A DNA stretch of 64,000 nt from Lientehia hominis (lineage in GTDB: Bacteria; Bacillota; Clostridia; Lachnospirales; Lachnospiraceae). A model generated the notes under the pieces. The model saw nothing but the letters and a program-made list of their open reading frames with translations, had not been told where the DNA came from and searched no databases. The stretch is taken from NCBI RefSeq assembly GCF_021044755.1, contig NZ_JAJNOR010000001.1:310001-374000 (forward strand). Direction: 5' to 3'. Made by a program: the position numbers and the translations under genes. Below are positions 51,754 through 60,773 of this stretch, piece after piece (position 1 is the first letter of the stretch; the number at the start of each line of letters is the position of its first letter).

Positions 51754-51808
51754 TTTCGCCGGCATAGTATTTTTATATGTACTTTCCATATTGAATTCGA
51801 GAAAAGAA

Positions 51809-51845
51809 GGCCTGCCGAGAGCTGCTCCGGCGGGCCTTTTATTTA
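51809..51845 (+). terminator. Terminator after the small peptide gene
   Basis: The stem GGCCTGCCG / CGGCGGGCC (51809-51817 and 51828-51836) with one mismatch is followed by TTTTATTTAT. It ends the + strand peptide transcript and lies just beyond the convergent nucleoside kinase gene. Confidence 0.88.
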
Positions 51846-51879
51846 TATATATAAGAGGAAAGGGAGTTTAAAGTTACAC

Positions 51880-53535
51880 TCAAACGTGGAAGCAGCTTCC
51901 CCCGATGAATTCTCTCAAAAGAGAGTTTTTCGGTATGTCTTCACTGACCACAGTCAGGAAATAGTCAAAGAATTTGAGCAGCCGCTTTGCCTCCATATAT
52001 TCCGGCGCGTCCTTGGGTATCCCGAAAAGAAGCGGCTCTGCATAAGGCTTTAAGACTGCCAGTTCATAGATCAATGCAGAGTTGAATACCACGTCTGCCG
52101 ATTCCTGATAAGGAAATATATTTTCCTCCTCGCCTCTGCGGACAGAAGGCCACATGGCGATGGTGTCCTTCGCCGCCGTGCCTCTGGTACGCGCATCTCT
52201 CACCATACGCCTTATCAGACGCCCGTCTGTGCTCGGTATCCGGTTATGCTCGTCAATATTCAGCTGAGTGAGTGCGCTGATATAAATCTTGAATTTATTT
52301 TCCGGAGGAAGACTGTAAGACAGTTTGTCATTGAGTCCGTGGATACCCTCCACGACCAGGATATCATCCGGCCCCATCGTCAAAGTATCGCCTTTATATT
52401 CCCGTCTTCCCTTCTTGAAATTAAACGTGGGCATCGCAACTGTCTTTCCTTCCAGCAGAGCGCACATGTCCTGATTGAACTGCTTTACATCTATGGCTTC
52501 CAGACATTCATAGTTATATTCCCCAAATTCATCCCTGGGAGTATTTTCCCGGTTCACAAAATAATTGTCCACTGCAATGGGATGCGGTTCAAGACCTAAA
52601 GTCCGCAGCTGGATAGACAGCCTGTGGGAAAAGGTCGTCTTCCCGGAGGAAGAGGGACCCGCGATCATCACAAATTTCCGTTTCCGGTCCCTTGCGATCT
52701 CTGTGGCAATCTCTCCCAGCCGCTTTTCCATCAGAGCTTCCTGCACGAGAATCAGTTCGGTCATCCCTCCGCTCACGATCCGGTCATTCAGATCCCCCAC
52801 GGTGTCCACGCCAAGAGCTTCTCCCCATTTGGAGGACTCCTTCTGGCACTGATATACCTTCTCTCCGGGTTCAAAATCTGGCACCTCTTCCGGATTTTTC
52901 TGCGTAGGCATCTGGATGACGATGCCACCATCATAATAATAGAGCTTAAAATATTTCAAATATCCGGTATTGCATACCATATATCCATAATAGTAATCCT
53001 CAAATTCCCGGATGCTGTATATATTCACCTTAGATACTCTCCGGTAATGGAACAGCTTCTCCTTGTCATACATCTTATATTTACCGAACAGGTCCACTGC
53101 TTCATCGGTGGAAACACTCCGTTTCATCAGAGGCAGCTTTTCTTCCACCAGCTCCTTCATTTTCTGAGAAACGGCCTCCACAAATGCCTCATCCACCTGA
53201 ATATTGCCCCGTATATCCACATACACGCCTTTGCTGATTGCAAAATCCACCAGCACCTTATCCAGGACATCTCTTCCTGCAGCCGCATAGATCGCCTTCA
53301 CTAAAAGGAAGATCATACTGCGCCTGTACGTCTGAAATCCTGGCTTATCCGCCGCAGTAAAAAATTCGATTATGCTCCCGTCCCTTACTTTCTTATGTAG
53401 CTCCGACAGCTTCCCGTTCACAGACGCCAGAAGAATGTCATGGGAATAATCCTGTCTTACGCGCTCTGACAATTCCAGAAGTGTGGCTCCCTCCTCCACC
53501 TGCATTTCCTTTCCGCCGCATGTTACTGTCCACAT
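51880..53535 (-). CDS. Nucleoside kinase with TGS and ThrRS-like domains
   Basis: A 551-residue fusion of a uridine-kinase-type domain to domains shared with threonyl-tRNA synthetase. Residues 1-60 are a TGS domain (VEEGATLLELSERV, NGKLSEL, GSIIEFFTA). The second-additional-domain-like region follows to about 270 (FHYRRVSKVNIYSI, MVCNTGYLKYFKLY). The kinase starts at about 285 with the P-loop IAGPSSSGKTTF and has VDNYFVNRENTPRDE and VVEGIHGLN. Such proteins phosphorylate uridine or cytidine in relatives. It is the last gene of the cluster that begins with dgt and dnaG. Confidence 0.92.
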   Translation of the reverse strand: MWTVTCGGKEMQVEEGATLLELSERVRQDYSHDILLASVNGKLSELHKKVRDGSIIEFFTAADKPGFQTYRRSMIFLLVKAIYAAAGRDVLDKVLVDFAISKGVYVDIRGNIQVDEAFVEAVSQKMKELVEEKLPLMKRSVSTDEAVDLFGKYKMYDKEKLFHYRRVSKVNIYSIREFEDYYYGYMVCNTGYLKYFKLYYYDGGIVIQMPTQKNPEEVPDFEPGEKVYQCQKESSKWGEALGVDTVGDLNDRIVSGGMTELILVQEALMEKRLGEIATEIARDRKRKFVMIAGPSSSGKTTFSHRLSIQLRTLGLEPHPIAVDNYFVNRENTPRDEFGEYNYECLEAIDVKQFNQDMCALLEGKTVAMPTFNFKKGRREYKGDTLTMGPDDILVVEGIHGLNDKLSYSLPPENKFKIYISALTQLNIDEHNRIPSTDGRLIRRMVRDARTRGTAAKDTIAMWPSVRRGEEENIFPYQESADVVFNSALIYELAVLKPYAEPLLFGIPKDAPEYMEAKRLLKFFDYFLTVVSEDIPKNSLLREFIGGSCFHV

Positions 53536-53559
53536 AATATCAACCCCTTTCTGCCTGCA

Positions 53560-54354
53560 TCATATTATCTCATAAGGATATGAAACAGGAGCTTTCTTTA
53601 TCACAAGACCGAATCCGGCCATTTCCAGCTCTTTTGCAACTGCATCCACAAAAATATGCTCCAGACCGTAATGCCCCGCATCTATGAGAGAAAGTCCGTC
53701 CGCCATCAGATCAAGCCCCTCATGATGACCCATATCGCCGGTGATCAGTACCTCCGCGGCCGCTTCCACAGCAGGAATCTGCATGCTTTTTCCTGATCCC
53801 GGTGAAACAGCAATACGTCTTACCAGCCGTTTTTTGTCTTCACTATAAACAGTGACTGCCGGTATACAGAAACGTTCCTTCACAAACTGTGACAGCTCTA
53901 CAACGGTCATGGCTTCTGCCAAAGAGCCTGTTTTGCCGATTCCCACCGGGACTCCTTCATGCTCTCCCATGGCCTCAAGGGGCAGACATCCCCGCAGCCC
54001 CAGGCATTCTGCCGCCAGGTCTGCCATGCCTCCCTCCGCTATATCAAAATTAGTATGGCCCGCATAATAGGAAATATCCGCCTGCAAAAGCTTCAGGACC
54101 CGTCTTCCCACCGACGCCTCATCACTGACCTTTTTTATGGCTCCAAAAATCAGCGGATGATGAGTGATCAGCATATCTGCTTTCTCCTGCACAGCCGCTT
54201 CTATTACTTCATCTGTAGCATCCAGAGCCACATATACGCACCGCACTTCTTTGTCCGCCCTCCCGGCGAGCAGGCCTACGTTATCCCAGTCACAGGCTAG
54301 TGATTCCGGCCATTTTTTGTCAAACCACGCTTTTATCTCACGGCACTTTTTCAT
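53560..54354 (-). CDS. Nif3-like dinuclear metal-centre protein
   Basis: A 264-residue protein of the Nif3/YqfO (DUF34) family, which forms hexameric rings with a two-metal site in each subunit. Metal ligands are visible in ADMLITHHPLIFGAIK, YAGHTNFDIAEGGM and GHYGLEHIFVDA. Proposed roles include a GTP cyclohydrolase or metal chaperone; none is firm. It is in the rpoD-trmK-nif3 block common in Firmicutes, 16 bp after trmK. The stop codon is 24 bp before the nucleoside kinase start. Confidence 0.94.
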   Translation of the reverse strand: MKKCREIKAWFDKKWPESLACDWDNVGLLAGRADKEVRCVYVALDATDEVIEAAVQEKADMLITHHPLIFGAIKKVSDEASVGRRVLKLLQADISYYAGHTNFDIAEGGMADLAAECLGLRGCLPLEAMGEHEGVPVGIGKTGSLAEAMTVVELSQFVKERFCIPAVTVYSEDKKRLVRRIAVSPGSGKSMQIPAVEAAAEVLITGDMGHHEGLDLMADGLSLIDAGHYGLEHIFVDAVAKELEMAGFGLVIKKAPVSYPYEII

Positions 54355-54370
54355 ACGACCGCCTCCTTTG

Positions 54371-55132
54371 TCATTTCTTCCGGCTCTCTTGCCTAGTTTT
54401 TTCCGTTCCTGCCTGGATAAGCGCTTCCTGAACAGCCAGAATCTCCCTGTCTATCTCCAGAAGGCGTTCATCAGCCTTCTTTGTTCCCGCTTCCATTAAC
54501 GTATCCCGAATCTTTTTCAGAGTGTCCTCTTCTTTTTTCAGGTATTCCAAAAAAACTGATTTCCCCGTCCGAAGCAGATACCTGCCGTATTTCTCTTCTA
54601 TGTAAGACCAGGGCTCCTCATCCAGCTCCAGAGTTTCTTTTCCATCTACGATTTCCGGTAAATATCCCGCCTTTATGACAACATAGTACTTTCCTTCCTC
54701 TTCTGCCATGTCCTCCGCAAATATCTGATATCCATTCTCCAAAAGATAGCGCCGGACCTCTGAAATCTCCGATTGAGGTGATAATACCAGCCTCCGCAGC
54801 CCGGCCGCAGTCCTTTTTCCTTTTTCTAAGATCCGGATTGTCAGCATTCCTCCCATGCCGGCAATCACAGCTGTGTCGGCTTCTCCAGGCTCCAGCCCTT
54901 CCAGGCCGTCACTTTTCCGGAGAGAAATCTGTGCCTCCAGCCCGTGCTCCTCAATGTGCGCTTTCGCGCGAAGAAGTGGTCCCTCATTGATATCCATAGC
55001 GATCGCAGAGGGTATCACCCCCTGTTCTACCAGCCAGATCGGCAGATATCCATGATCCGTGCCAATATCGGCCAAACGGCTCCCCGAATCCACCATGGCC
55101 CCAATGGCTGTCAGCCTCTTTGATAACTCCAT
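54371..55132 (-). CDS. trmK: tRNA (adenine(22)-N(1))-methyltransferase TrmK
   Basis: Methylates A22 in the D-loop of bacterial tRNAs. The N-terminal Rossmann domain has the SAM motif RLADIGTDHGYLPIWL, then AMDINEGPLLRAKAH and TAVIAGMGGMLTIRILE. The last 80 residues form the coiled-coil region typical of TrmK (EYLKKEEDTLKKIRDTLM). The 253-residue length is normal. It sits between rpoD and nif3, its standard position in Firmicutes, and may be cotranscribed with both. Confidence 0.94.
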   Translation of the reverse strand: MELSKRLTAIGAMVDSGSRLADIGTDHGYLPIWLVEQGVIPSAIAMDINEGPLLRAKAHIEEHGLEAQISLRKSDGLEGLEPGEADTAVIAGMGGMLTIRILEKGKRTAAGLRRLVLSPQSEISEVRRYLLENGYQIFAEDMAEEEGKYYVVIKAGYLPEIVDGKETLELDEEPWSYIEEKYGRYLLRTGKSVFLEYLKKEEDTLKKIRDTLMEAGTKKADERLLEIDREILAVQEALIQAGTEKTRQESRKK

Positions 55133-55161
55133 CTGTCTTTCGTTCTCCTTATACCCTGTGT

Positions 55162-56265
55162 CTATTCCAGATAATCCTTAAGCTTTTTGCTCCTGCTCGG
55201 ATGCCTAAGCTTCCGGAGAGCCTTTGCTTCAATCTGCCGGATCCGCTCTCTTGTCACATTAAATTCTTTTCCCACTTCCTCCAGGGTCCGCCCCTCTCCA
55301 TCGATCAGCCCGAACCGCATACACAAAACTTGCCGCTCTCTGTCTGTCAACGTATGGAGGACCTCCCCCAGCTGTTCTCTCAGCATACTAAACGCGGCCG
55401 CCTCGGCTGGAACTTGAATGCTCTCGTCCTGTATGAAATCCGCCAAATGGCTGTCTTCCTCTTCACCCACCGGAGTTTCCAGAGAGACCGGCTCCATGGA
55501 AAACTTCATGATCTCCCTTACCCGCTCTTCTGGAAGGTTCATCCGTTCTGCAATCTCATCGGGCTGAGGATCCCTTCCATATTCCTGTAAAAGCTGTCTG
55601 GATGTGCGGATCACCCGGTTGATCGTCTCGACCATATGGACCGGTATGCGGATCGTCCTGCCCTGGTCGGCTATGGCCCTTGTGATCGCCTGCCTGATCC
55701 ACCAGGTTGCGTAAGTGCTGAACTTGTATCCCTTTTTATAATCAAACTTCTCCACGGCTTTCATAAGCCCCAGATTTCCCTCCTGGATCAGATCCAGAAA
55801 CTGCATGCCGCGTCCCGCATACCGCTTTGCGATGCTCACGACCAGTCTAAGGTTCGCTTCAGCCAGACGTCTTCCGGCTTCTTCATCTCCCTCTTCGATT
55901 CTTTTTGCGAGAGAAAGCTCTTCTCCCGTCGTTAAAAGAGGGATCTTCCCGATCTCCTTCAGATACATCCGAACCGGGTCTTCTGACGAAGGCCCCTCTA
56001 TATTCACCGTCTCCTGAAATTCCGTCTCTGTTTTGTCTCCTTCCTCATCCGAAAGGAAAAGAAGCTCTTCTTCTGCTATTTCACTGCGTACTTCCACGCC
56101 TCCGGCCTCCAGCACCTGAAATGTCTTATCGATACAGTCCGCATTCAGACTGTCATCTCCAAGCACTTCCATGATGTCCTGGTAATCCAAGGTATTTTTC
56201 CTCTGTGCCGCCAGCTTCAAAAGCTTAGCCAGCTTGTCCTCCAGCCGGAGCCCCACCGCTTCCAT
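55162..56265 (-). CDS. rpoD: Primary sigma factor RpoD (sigma-A)
   Basis: Housekeeping sigma subunit of RNA polymerase. In order: an N-terminal region 1.1-like segment, region 1.2 (DPVRMYLKEIGKIPLL), region 2 (LRLVVSIAKRYAGRGMQF, DLIQEGNLGLMKAVEKFDY, YKFSTYATWWIRQAITRAI), region 3 (IPVHMVETINRV), and region 4.2 (GKEFNVTRERIRQIEAKALR). The length of 367 residues fits sigma-A of Firmicutes. The ATG has GGGAG four bases upstream. It lies 49 bp after dnaG. Most promoters in this window fit its TTGACA/TATAAT recognition. Confidence 0.97.
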   Translation of the reverse strand: MEAVGLRLEDKLAKLLKLAAQRKNTLDYQDIMEVLGDDSLNADCIDKTFQVLEAGGVEVRSEIAEEELLFLSDEEGDKTETEFQETVNIEGPSSEDPVRMYLKEIGKIPLLTTGEELSLAKRIEEGDEEAGRRLAEANLRLVVSIAKRYAGRGMQFLDLIQEGNLGLMKAVEKFDYKKGYKFSTYATWWIRQAITRAIADQGRTIRIPVHMVETINRVIRTSRQLLQEYGRDPQPDEIAERMNLPEERVREIMKFSMEPVSLETPVGEEEDSHLADFIQDESIQVPAEAAAFSMLREQLGEVLHTLTDRERQVLCMRFGLIDGEGRTLEEVGKEFNVTRERIRQIEAKALRKLRHPSRSKKLKDYLE

Positions 56266-56314
56266 ATAACTCCCATCCTTCCGTAACCGAATGCTATTCG
56301 GCTATATTCTATCC

Positions 56315-58072
56315 TTAATTGAGAGAAATATGCAGTTGATTTATGTTCGCCTGCTCTTTGATGAGCTCCTGCAAAGCGGCTATTTCCGTCACATTCCTGC
56401 TTTTCTCCTCCAGGCTGTGCCGCTTCACCCGCTTCACGGTTTCAGAAAACGCTTTCTCTCTCTCCTCCTTTGTCAGCTCTGAAAGGGAAGTGTTGAACAA
56501 CGCCGCCACTTCCTTATATTCTTCCTCATCGTTAATAAAATGGCTTAGGATGCCGGCCGGTTCCAGATGCCCTGACTGCAGGCCTTCAAAGACCATGGCC
56601 GCAGCCTTCTGATAAAGGGTCTCTGTAAAATCCTCCGGACCTATGATTCCCTTCACCGCGCCATAGACACGCTCATCTTCAATCAGCCAGGTCAGCAGAA
56701 TCCTCTGGGACTGCCGTACTCCGTCTGGACGCTCTTTTTTCTCCTCTGTCCGCCGCATGCCTGACGGACGTTCTGCCGCCAGTCCGACCTTTCCGCCCAT
56801 GGTATTGACAAGACTCTTAAGATTCTCATACCCGATATGATACTGTCTCGCCACAGCTTCCGTATAATTATCCCGTTCCAGTTTTTCAGAAAACTGCAGC
56901 AGCTTCTTTGCCACTGCATTATGAAAAGCCGTTTTTTGCTCCGGGTCTTCCATGTCATACTGCCTGTAAAGCACATCTGTCTCAAATAAAAAACCGTTCT
57001 GCGCTGATTCTATCCGTTCCTCAAAGGCCTCCGCTCCCAGATTTTTGATGAATTCATCCGGATCTTTATACGGCTTCAAGCTCAGCACCTTGGCCGACAG
57101 CCCTGCTTCTTTCAAGATGGGAATTGCCCGGAGGGCCGCTTTTATCCCGGCGCCGTCACTGTCATATGTCAGGATCACTTGCTCCGTATACCGTCTAAGA
57201 AGGCTGGCTTGTCCGGAGGTAAACGCGGTTCCCAGGGACGCTACCGCGTTAGTAAATCCGGCCTGCTGCATGGAAATCACATCCATATATCCTTCGCAGA
57301 TCAGCATATAAGGCTTTCTGGCCGTTCTGGCATAGTTGAGTCCATACAAGTTCCTGCTCTTATCAAAAGCCTTCGTCTCCGGCGAATTCAGGTATTTCGG
57401 TTCTCCCTCTCCCATGACACGCCCGCCAAAGCCGATGATCTTTCCGTTCACATCCATAATCGGAAACATCACCCGGTTCCAGAACCTGTCATGGCTTCCT
57501 CTCTCTTCTATCTTTACGAGTCCCGTTTCCTTTAATAGGCTGTCACTGTATCCTTTTTTCTTCAGATACTGATAAAGGTCGTCCCGGTAAGCATTGGAAT
57601 ATCCCAGGCCGAATTTCCGTATGGTCTCATCCGTAAGGCCCCGGTCTTTCAGATAGTCATACGCCCTCTGTCCGGACACGCCTTTCATTTGATAATAAAA
57701 ATACCGGCCGGCTTCCCGATTCACTTCAAGTATCCTTGCCCGCAGATCCGCCTGTTTTCTAGCTTCCGCGCTCTCCTCCTGCTTCGGCAGCTCTATCCCC
57801 GCTCTCTCCGCAAGATAAGCGAGCGCTTCTGGAAATGTATAGTTCTCATATTCCATTAAAAACGTGATCACATTGCCTCCCGCTCCGCATCCAAAGCAGT
57901 AATACATCTGTTTGGAAGGCGTCACGGAAAAGGACGGTGTTTTTTCATTATGAAAAGGGCACAGCCCAAAATAGGTGCTGCCCCGCTTCTGTAATTTCAC
58001 ATAGGAAGAGATCACGTCTACGATATCGTTCCGCGTCCGCACCTCTTCCACCAATTCTTCCGGATAAAACAT
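56315..58072 (-). CDS. dnaG: DNA primase DnaG
   Basis: Makes RNA primers for replication. The 585-residue sequence has the N-terminal zinc finger (LCPFHNEKTPSFSV and YYCFGCGAGG), the primase core with the TOPRIM motif MLICEGYMDVISM and LTYDSDGAGIKAA, and a C-terminal region of about 180 residues that contacts the DnaB helicase (SELTKEEREKAF and following). The start lies 16 bp after the dgt gene and the stop 49 bp before rpoD, the classical dnaG-rpoD pair. Confidence 0.97.
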   Translation of the reverse strand: MFYPEELVEEVRTRNDIVDVISSYVKLQKRGSTYFGLCPFHNEKTPSFSVTPSKQMYYCFGCGAGGNVITFLMEYENYTFPEALAYLAERAGIELPKQEESAEARKQADLRARILEVNREAGRYFYYQMKGVSGQRAYDYLKDRGLTDETIRKFGLGYSNAYRDDLYQYLKKKGYSDSLLKETGLVKIEERGSHDRFWNRVMFPIMDVNGKIIGFGGRVMGEGEPKYLNSPETKAFDKSRNLYGLNYARTARKPYMLICEGYMDVISMQQAGFTNAVASLGTAFTSGQASLLRRYTEQVILTYDSDGAGIKAALRAIPILKEAGLSAKVLSLKPYKDPDEFIKNLGAEAFEERIESAQNGFLFETDVLYRQYDMEDPEQKTAFHNAVAKKLLQFSEKLERDNYTEAVARQYHIGYENLKSLVNTMGGKVGLAAERPSGMRRTEEKKERPDGVRQSQRILLTWLIEDERVYGAVKGIIGPEDFTETLYQKAAAMVFEGLQSGHLEPAGILSHFINDEEEYKEVAALFNTSLSELTKEEREKAFSETVKRVKRHSLEEKSRNVTEIAALQELIKEQANINQLHISLN

Positions 58073-58087
58073 AAGCTCATTCCCCTG

Positions 58088-59095
58088 TCAGTTTTTCCAC
58101 GCCTGCGGAACAAACAGATTCGTAAACGTGTCGATCGCATAGCTGTCACTCATCCCCGCAATATAATCACAGACCACCCGTTCTTTTGAATCTCCCTGGT
58201 CCATCAGCATCTTGTATTCCCCTGGAAGCTCATCCACATGGTCCAAATAATATCCAAATAAATCCACCAGCAGCTGCTGTGCTTTTGGATCCTCTTTTTT
58301 GGATACACTATTCTTATATACATTTTCAAACATGAATGCCCGAAGGCTACCCATGGCTTTTTCCACTTCCGGCGCCATGAGGATCTCCGGTTTGCCGCAG
58401 CTCTCCTCAATGATACTGTGGATCAGCGTATTCAGACGCTCCCGCACCGTATGTCCGAGGACATCCGTATAGGGAGAAGGGAGCATCTCCTCTGTCAGGA
58501 TCCCGGCACGTATGGCATCATCTATATCATGGTTGATATACGCGATCTTATCCGACAGGCGGACTACTTTTCCTTCCAATGTATGGGGGCGGCCGGACGT
58601 CCTGTGATTCAGGATGCCGTCGCGTACCTCCCAGGTCAGGTTAAGTCCTCTTCCCTCCTTTTCCAGACGCTCCACCACGCGGACGCTCTGCTTATAATGG
58701 GCAAAGCCTTCTGAACACACCGTATTTAACGCGTCTTCCCCTGCGTGGCCGAAGGGAGTATGTCCCAGATCATGTCCCAGCGCGATGGCTTCCGCCAGCT
58801 CCTCGTTAAGCCGGAGGGATTTCGCTATAGTCCGGGCGATCTGCGCCACTTCAAGCGTATGTGTCAGCCTCGTCCTGTAATGATCGCCCACCGGTGAAAG
58901 AAAAACCTGCGTTTTATGCTTCAGACGCCGGAAAGATTTGCAGTGCAGGATCCTGTCCCTGTCCCGCTGATAAGCCGGCCGGATATCACAAAGAGGCTCG
59001 TCCCGTTCACGCCCTCTCGTGTTTTTGCTGAGGGAAGCATAAGGACTTAATATCTCACATTCCTGTGCTTCCAGCTGTTCTCTGATGTTCAACAC
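58088..59095 (-). CDS. dgt: Deoxyguanosinetriphosphate triphosphohydrolase (dGTPase)
   Basis: HD-domain phosphohydrolase that releases triphosphate from dGTP or other dNTPs. The metal site is RTRLTHTLEVAQIART plus ALGHDLGHTPFGHAGE, with GILNHRTSGRPHTLEG and DKIAYINHDIDDAI further on. I chose a GTG start at 59095, preceded by AAGG at eight bases, giving 335 residues beginning near NIREQLEAQE. An ATG at 59212 is in frame, but the extra residues look like an AT-rich promoter and leader. It opens the dgt-dnaG-rpoD-trmK-nif3-kinase cluster. Confidence 0.9.
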   Translation of the reverse strand: MLNIREQLEAQECEILSPYASLSKNTRGRERDEPLCDIRPAYQRDRDRILHCKSFRRLKHKTQVFLSPVGDHYRTRLTHTLEVAQIARTIAKSLRLNEELAEAIALGHDLGHTPFGHAGEDALNTVCSEGFAHYKQSVRVVERLEKEGRGLNLTWEVRDGILNHRTSGRPHTLEGKVVRLSDKIAYINHDIDDAIRAGILTEEMLPSPYTDVLGHTVRERLNTLIHSIIEESCGKPEILMAPEVEKAMGSLRAFMFENVYKNSVSKKEDPKAQQLLVDLFGYYLDHVDELPGEYKMLMDQGDSKERVVCDYIAGMSDSYAIDTFTNLFVPQAWKN

Positions 59096-59289
59096 TGCCA
59101 CCGCCTTTCCCTGTCCGGCCTGTGCCGGCGCGGTATATCGTCTGGCCCGCGTGTGGTTTGCAAAGATAAATTTATTTAAAAGGTATTCCAAGATATACTT
59201 CTTCTCGTACATTATACCATGTCTGCTGATGATAGAAAAGTAAATCCCATCGCCTTTTTTTGATATTTTATAGAAATTTCACTTTTCCC

Positions 59290-59318
59290 TTGTCCATTTT
59301 AAGAATTTATTGTAGACT
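59290..59318 (+). promoter_or_regulatory. Promoter of the NSS transporter gene
   Basis: TTGTCC (59290-59295), 17-bp spacer, TAGACT (59313-59318), 38 bp before the ATG. Confidence 0.6.
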
Positions 59319-59355
59319 TAATAGAACATTGTCATTTTTTGTGGGAGGTAAAAAC

Positions 59356-60708
59356 ATGGAACAGACACCAAAACGAAGCAGTTTTTCCGGGAAGCTGGGG
59401 TTTGTCCTCGCTGCCGCGGGATCTGCGGTCGGCCTGGGAAATATCTGGCGTTTCCCCTATTTAGCCGCAAAATACGGCGGAGGGATTTTTCTTTTATGTT
59501 ATTTGATCTTAGCCGTAACGTTCGGATTTGCTCTCATGGTGGCGGAGATCGCCATTGGACGAAAAACCAGGCAGAGCGCCATAAAAGCCTACGGAGTCCT
59601 CGATAAGCGTTTCCGTTTTCTCGGCCCCCTCTGCTCGGTCGTACCGATCATCATCACACCCTACTACTGTGTAATCGGCGGATGGGTATTAAAATATCTC
59701 TCAATATACGTGACCGGCAACGGAGCGAACGTTTCCGACGGAAACTTTTTTACGGAGTTCATCTCATCCTCATCACCGATGGTCTGGTTTATCATCTTCG
59801 TGGTGATCACTGTCGTCATCGTCATGACCGGAGTGGAAAAAGGAATTGAAAAAGTCAGCAAATTTATGATGCCGCTGCTGGTGCTTCTTTCACTGGGAAT
59901 CGCCATATATTGCCTGACCCTGCCTGGAGCCATGGACGGAGTAATCTATTATCTGAAACCCGATTTCAGCAAGTTCTCCATCACGACGGTACTGGCCGCC
60001 ATGGGGCAGCTCTTTTATTCCATGTCACTTGCCATGGGCATCATGATCACATACGGCTCTTATATGAAAAAAGATACCAGTCTCTCCTCTGCCGTACATC
60101 AGATTGAGATTTTTGATACCGGCATTGCGTTTTTGGCCGGTCTCATGATCATTCCCGCCGTATTTTCTTTCACCGGCGGCGCGGACATCAATGCGGGACC
60201 AGGGCTTATGTTTATGACCCTGCCAAAAGTCTTTGGCAGCATTACCATCACCAATATCATCGGCACGTTGTTCTTCCTGCTGGTATTCTTCGCCGCTTTG
60301 ACTTCATCCATTTCCTTGACGGAAACAGTGGTCTCCATCATCTGCGACAAAACCGGCATGAAACGGATATCCGGCTGTATCATCACTGCTGTCATCCTCT
60401 TAGCTCTGGGAACTCTTTCCGCTTTGGGTTATGGCGTCCTGTCACAAATTCAGATCATCGGCATGGCATTCCTGGACTTCTTTGACTTTGTGAGCAACAG
60501 TGTCCTGATGCCCATCGTGGCCTTTATCACCTGCATTTTGGTGGGCTATGTCATCAAACCTAAGGCTGTCATAGATGAGGCAGAAGAAAGCGGTCCCTTT
60601 AAGGGGAAAAAACTATTTGTGATCATAATCAAGTATATCGCTCCCATCTGTATCATCGCTATCCTGATTAGTTCAATCTTAAATTCTCTTCATATCATCA
60701 ACATATGA
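59356..60708 (+). CDS. Sodium-dependent transporter, NSS family
   Basis: A 450-residue LeuT-type symporter, probably for an amino acid or amine. The first helix has the NSS signature AAAGSAVGLGNIWRFPYLAA followed by KYGGG, with sodium- and substrate-binding residues; later helices include GVEKGIEKVSKFMMPLLVLL and FVSNSVLMPIVAF. About eleven membrane helices are expected. The ATG at 59356 has GGGAGG upstream; in-frame codons upstream overlap the promoter. It is monocistronic with a strong terminator. Substrate is not predictable from the sequence alone. Confidence 0.93.
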   Translation: MEQTPKRSSFSGKLGFVLAAAGSAVGLGNIWRFPYLAAKYGGGIFLLCYLILAVTFGFALMVAEIAIGRKTRQSAIKAYGVLDKRFRFLGPLCSVVPIIITPYYCVIGGWVLKYLSIYVTGNGANVSDGNFFTEFISSSSPMVWFIIFVVITVVIVMTGVEKGIEKVSKFMMPLLVLLSLGIAIYCLTLPGAMDGVIYYLKPDFSKFSITTVLAAMGQLFYSMSLAMGIMITYGSYMKKDTSLSSAVHQIEIFDTGIAFLAGLMIIPAVFSFTGGADINAGPGLMFMTLPKVFGSITITNIIGTLFFLLVFFAALTSSISLTETVVSIICDKTGMKRISGCIITAVILLALGTLSALGYGVLSQIQIIGMAFLDFFDFVSNSVLMPIVAFITCILVGYVIKPKAVIDEAEESGPFKGKKLFVIIIKYIAPICIIAILISSILNSLHIINI

Positions 60709-60720
60709 TTTTCAGAACAA

Positions 60721-60766
60721 AACAGCCTCTTGTGATAAGAGGCTGTTTTGCTTTATTTTTTCACAA
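60721..60766. terminator. Bidirectional terminator after the NSS transporter gene
   Basis: A perfect 11-bp stem AACAGCCTCTT / AAGAGGCTGTT with a GTGAT-type loop is followed by TTGCTTTATTTTTT on the + strand. On the minus strand a weaker T-run (TTTTGTT) follows, so it may also serve the AlbA_2 gene. Confidence 0.9.
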
Positions 60767-60773
60767 AACATAG

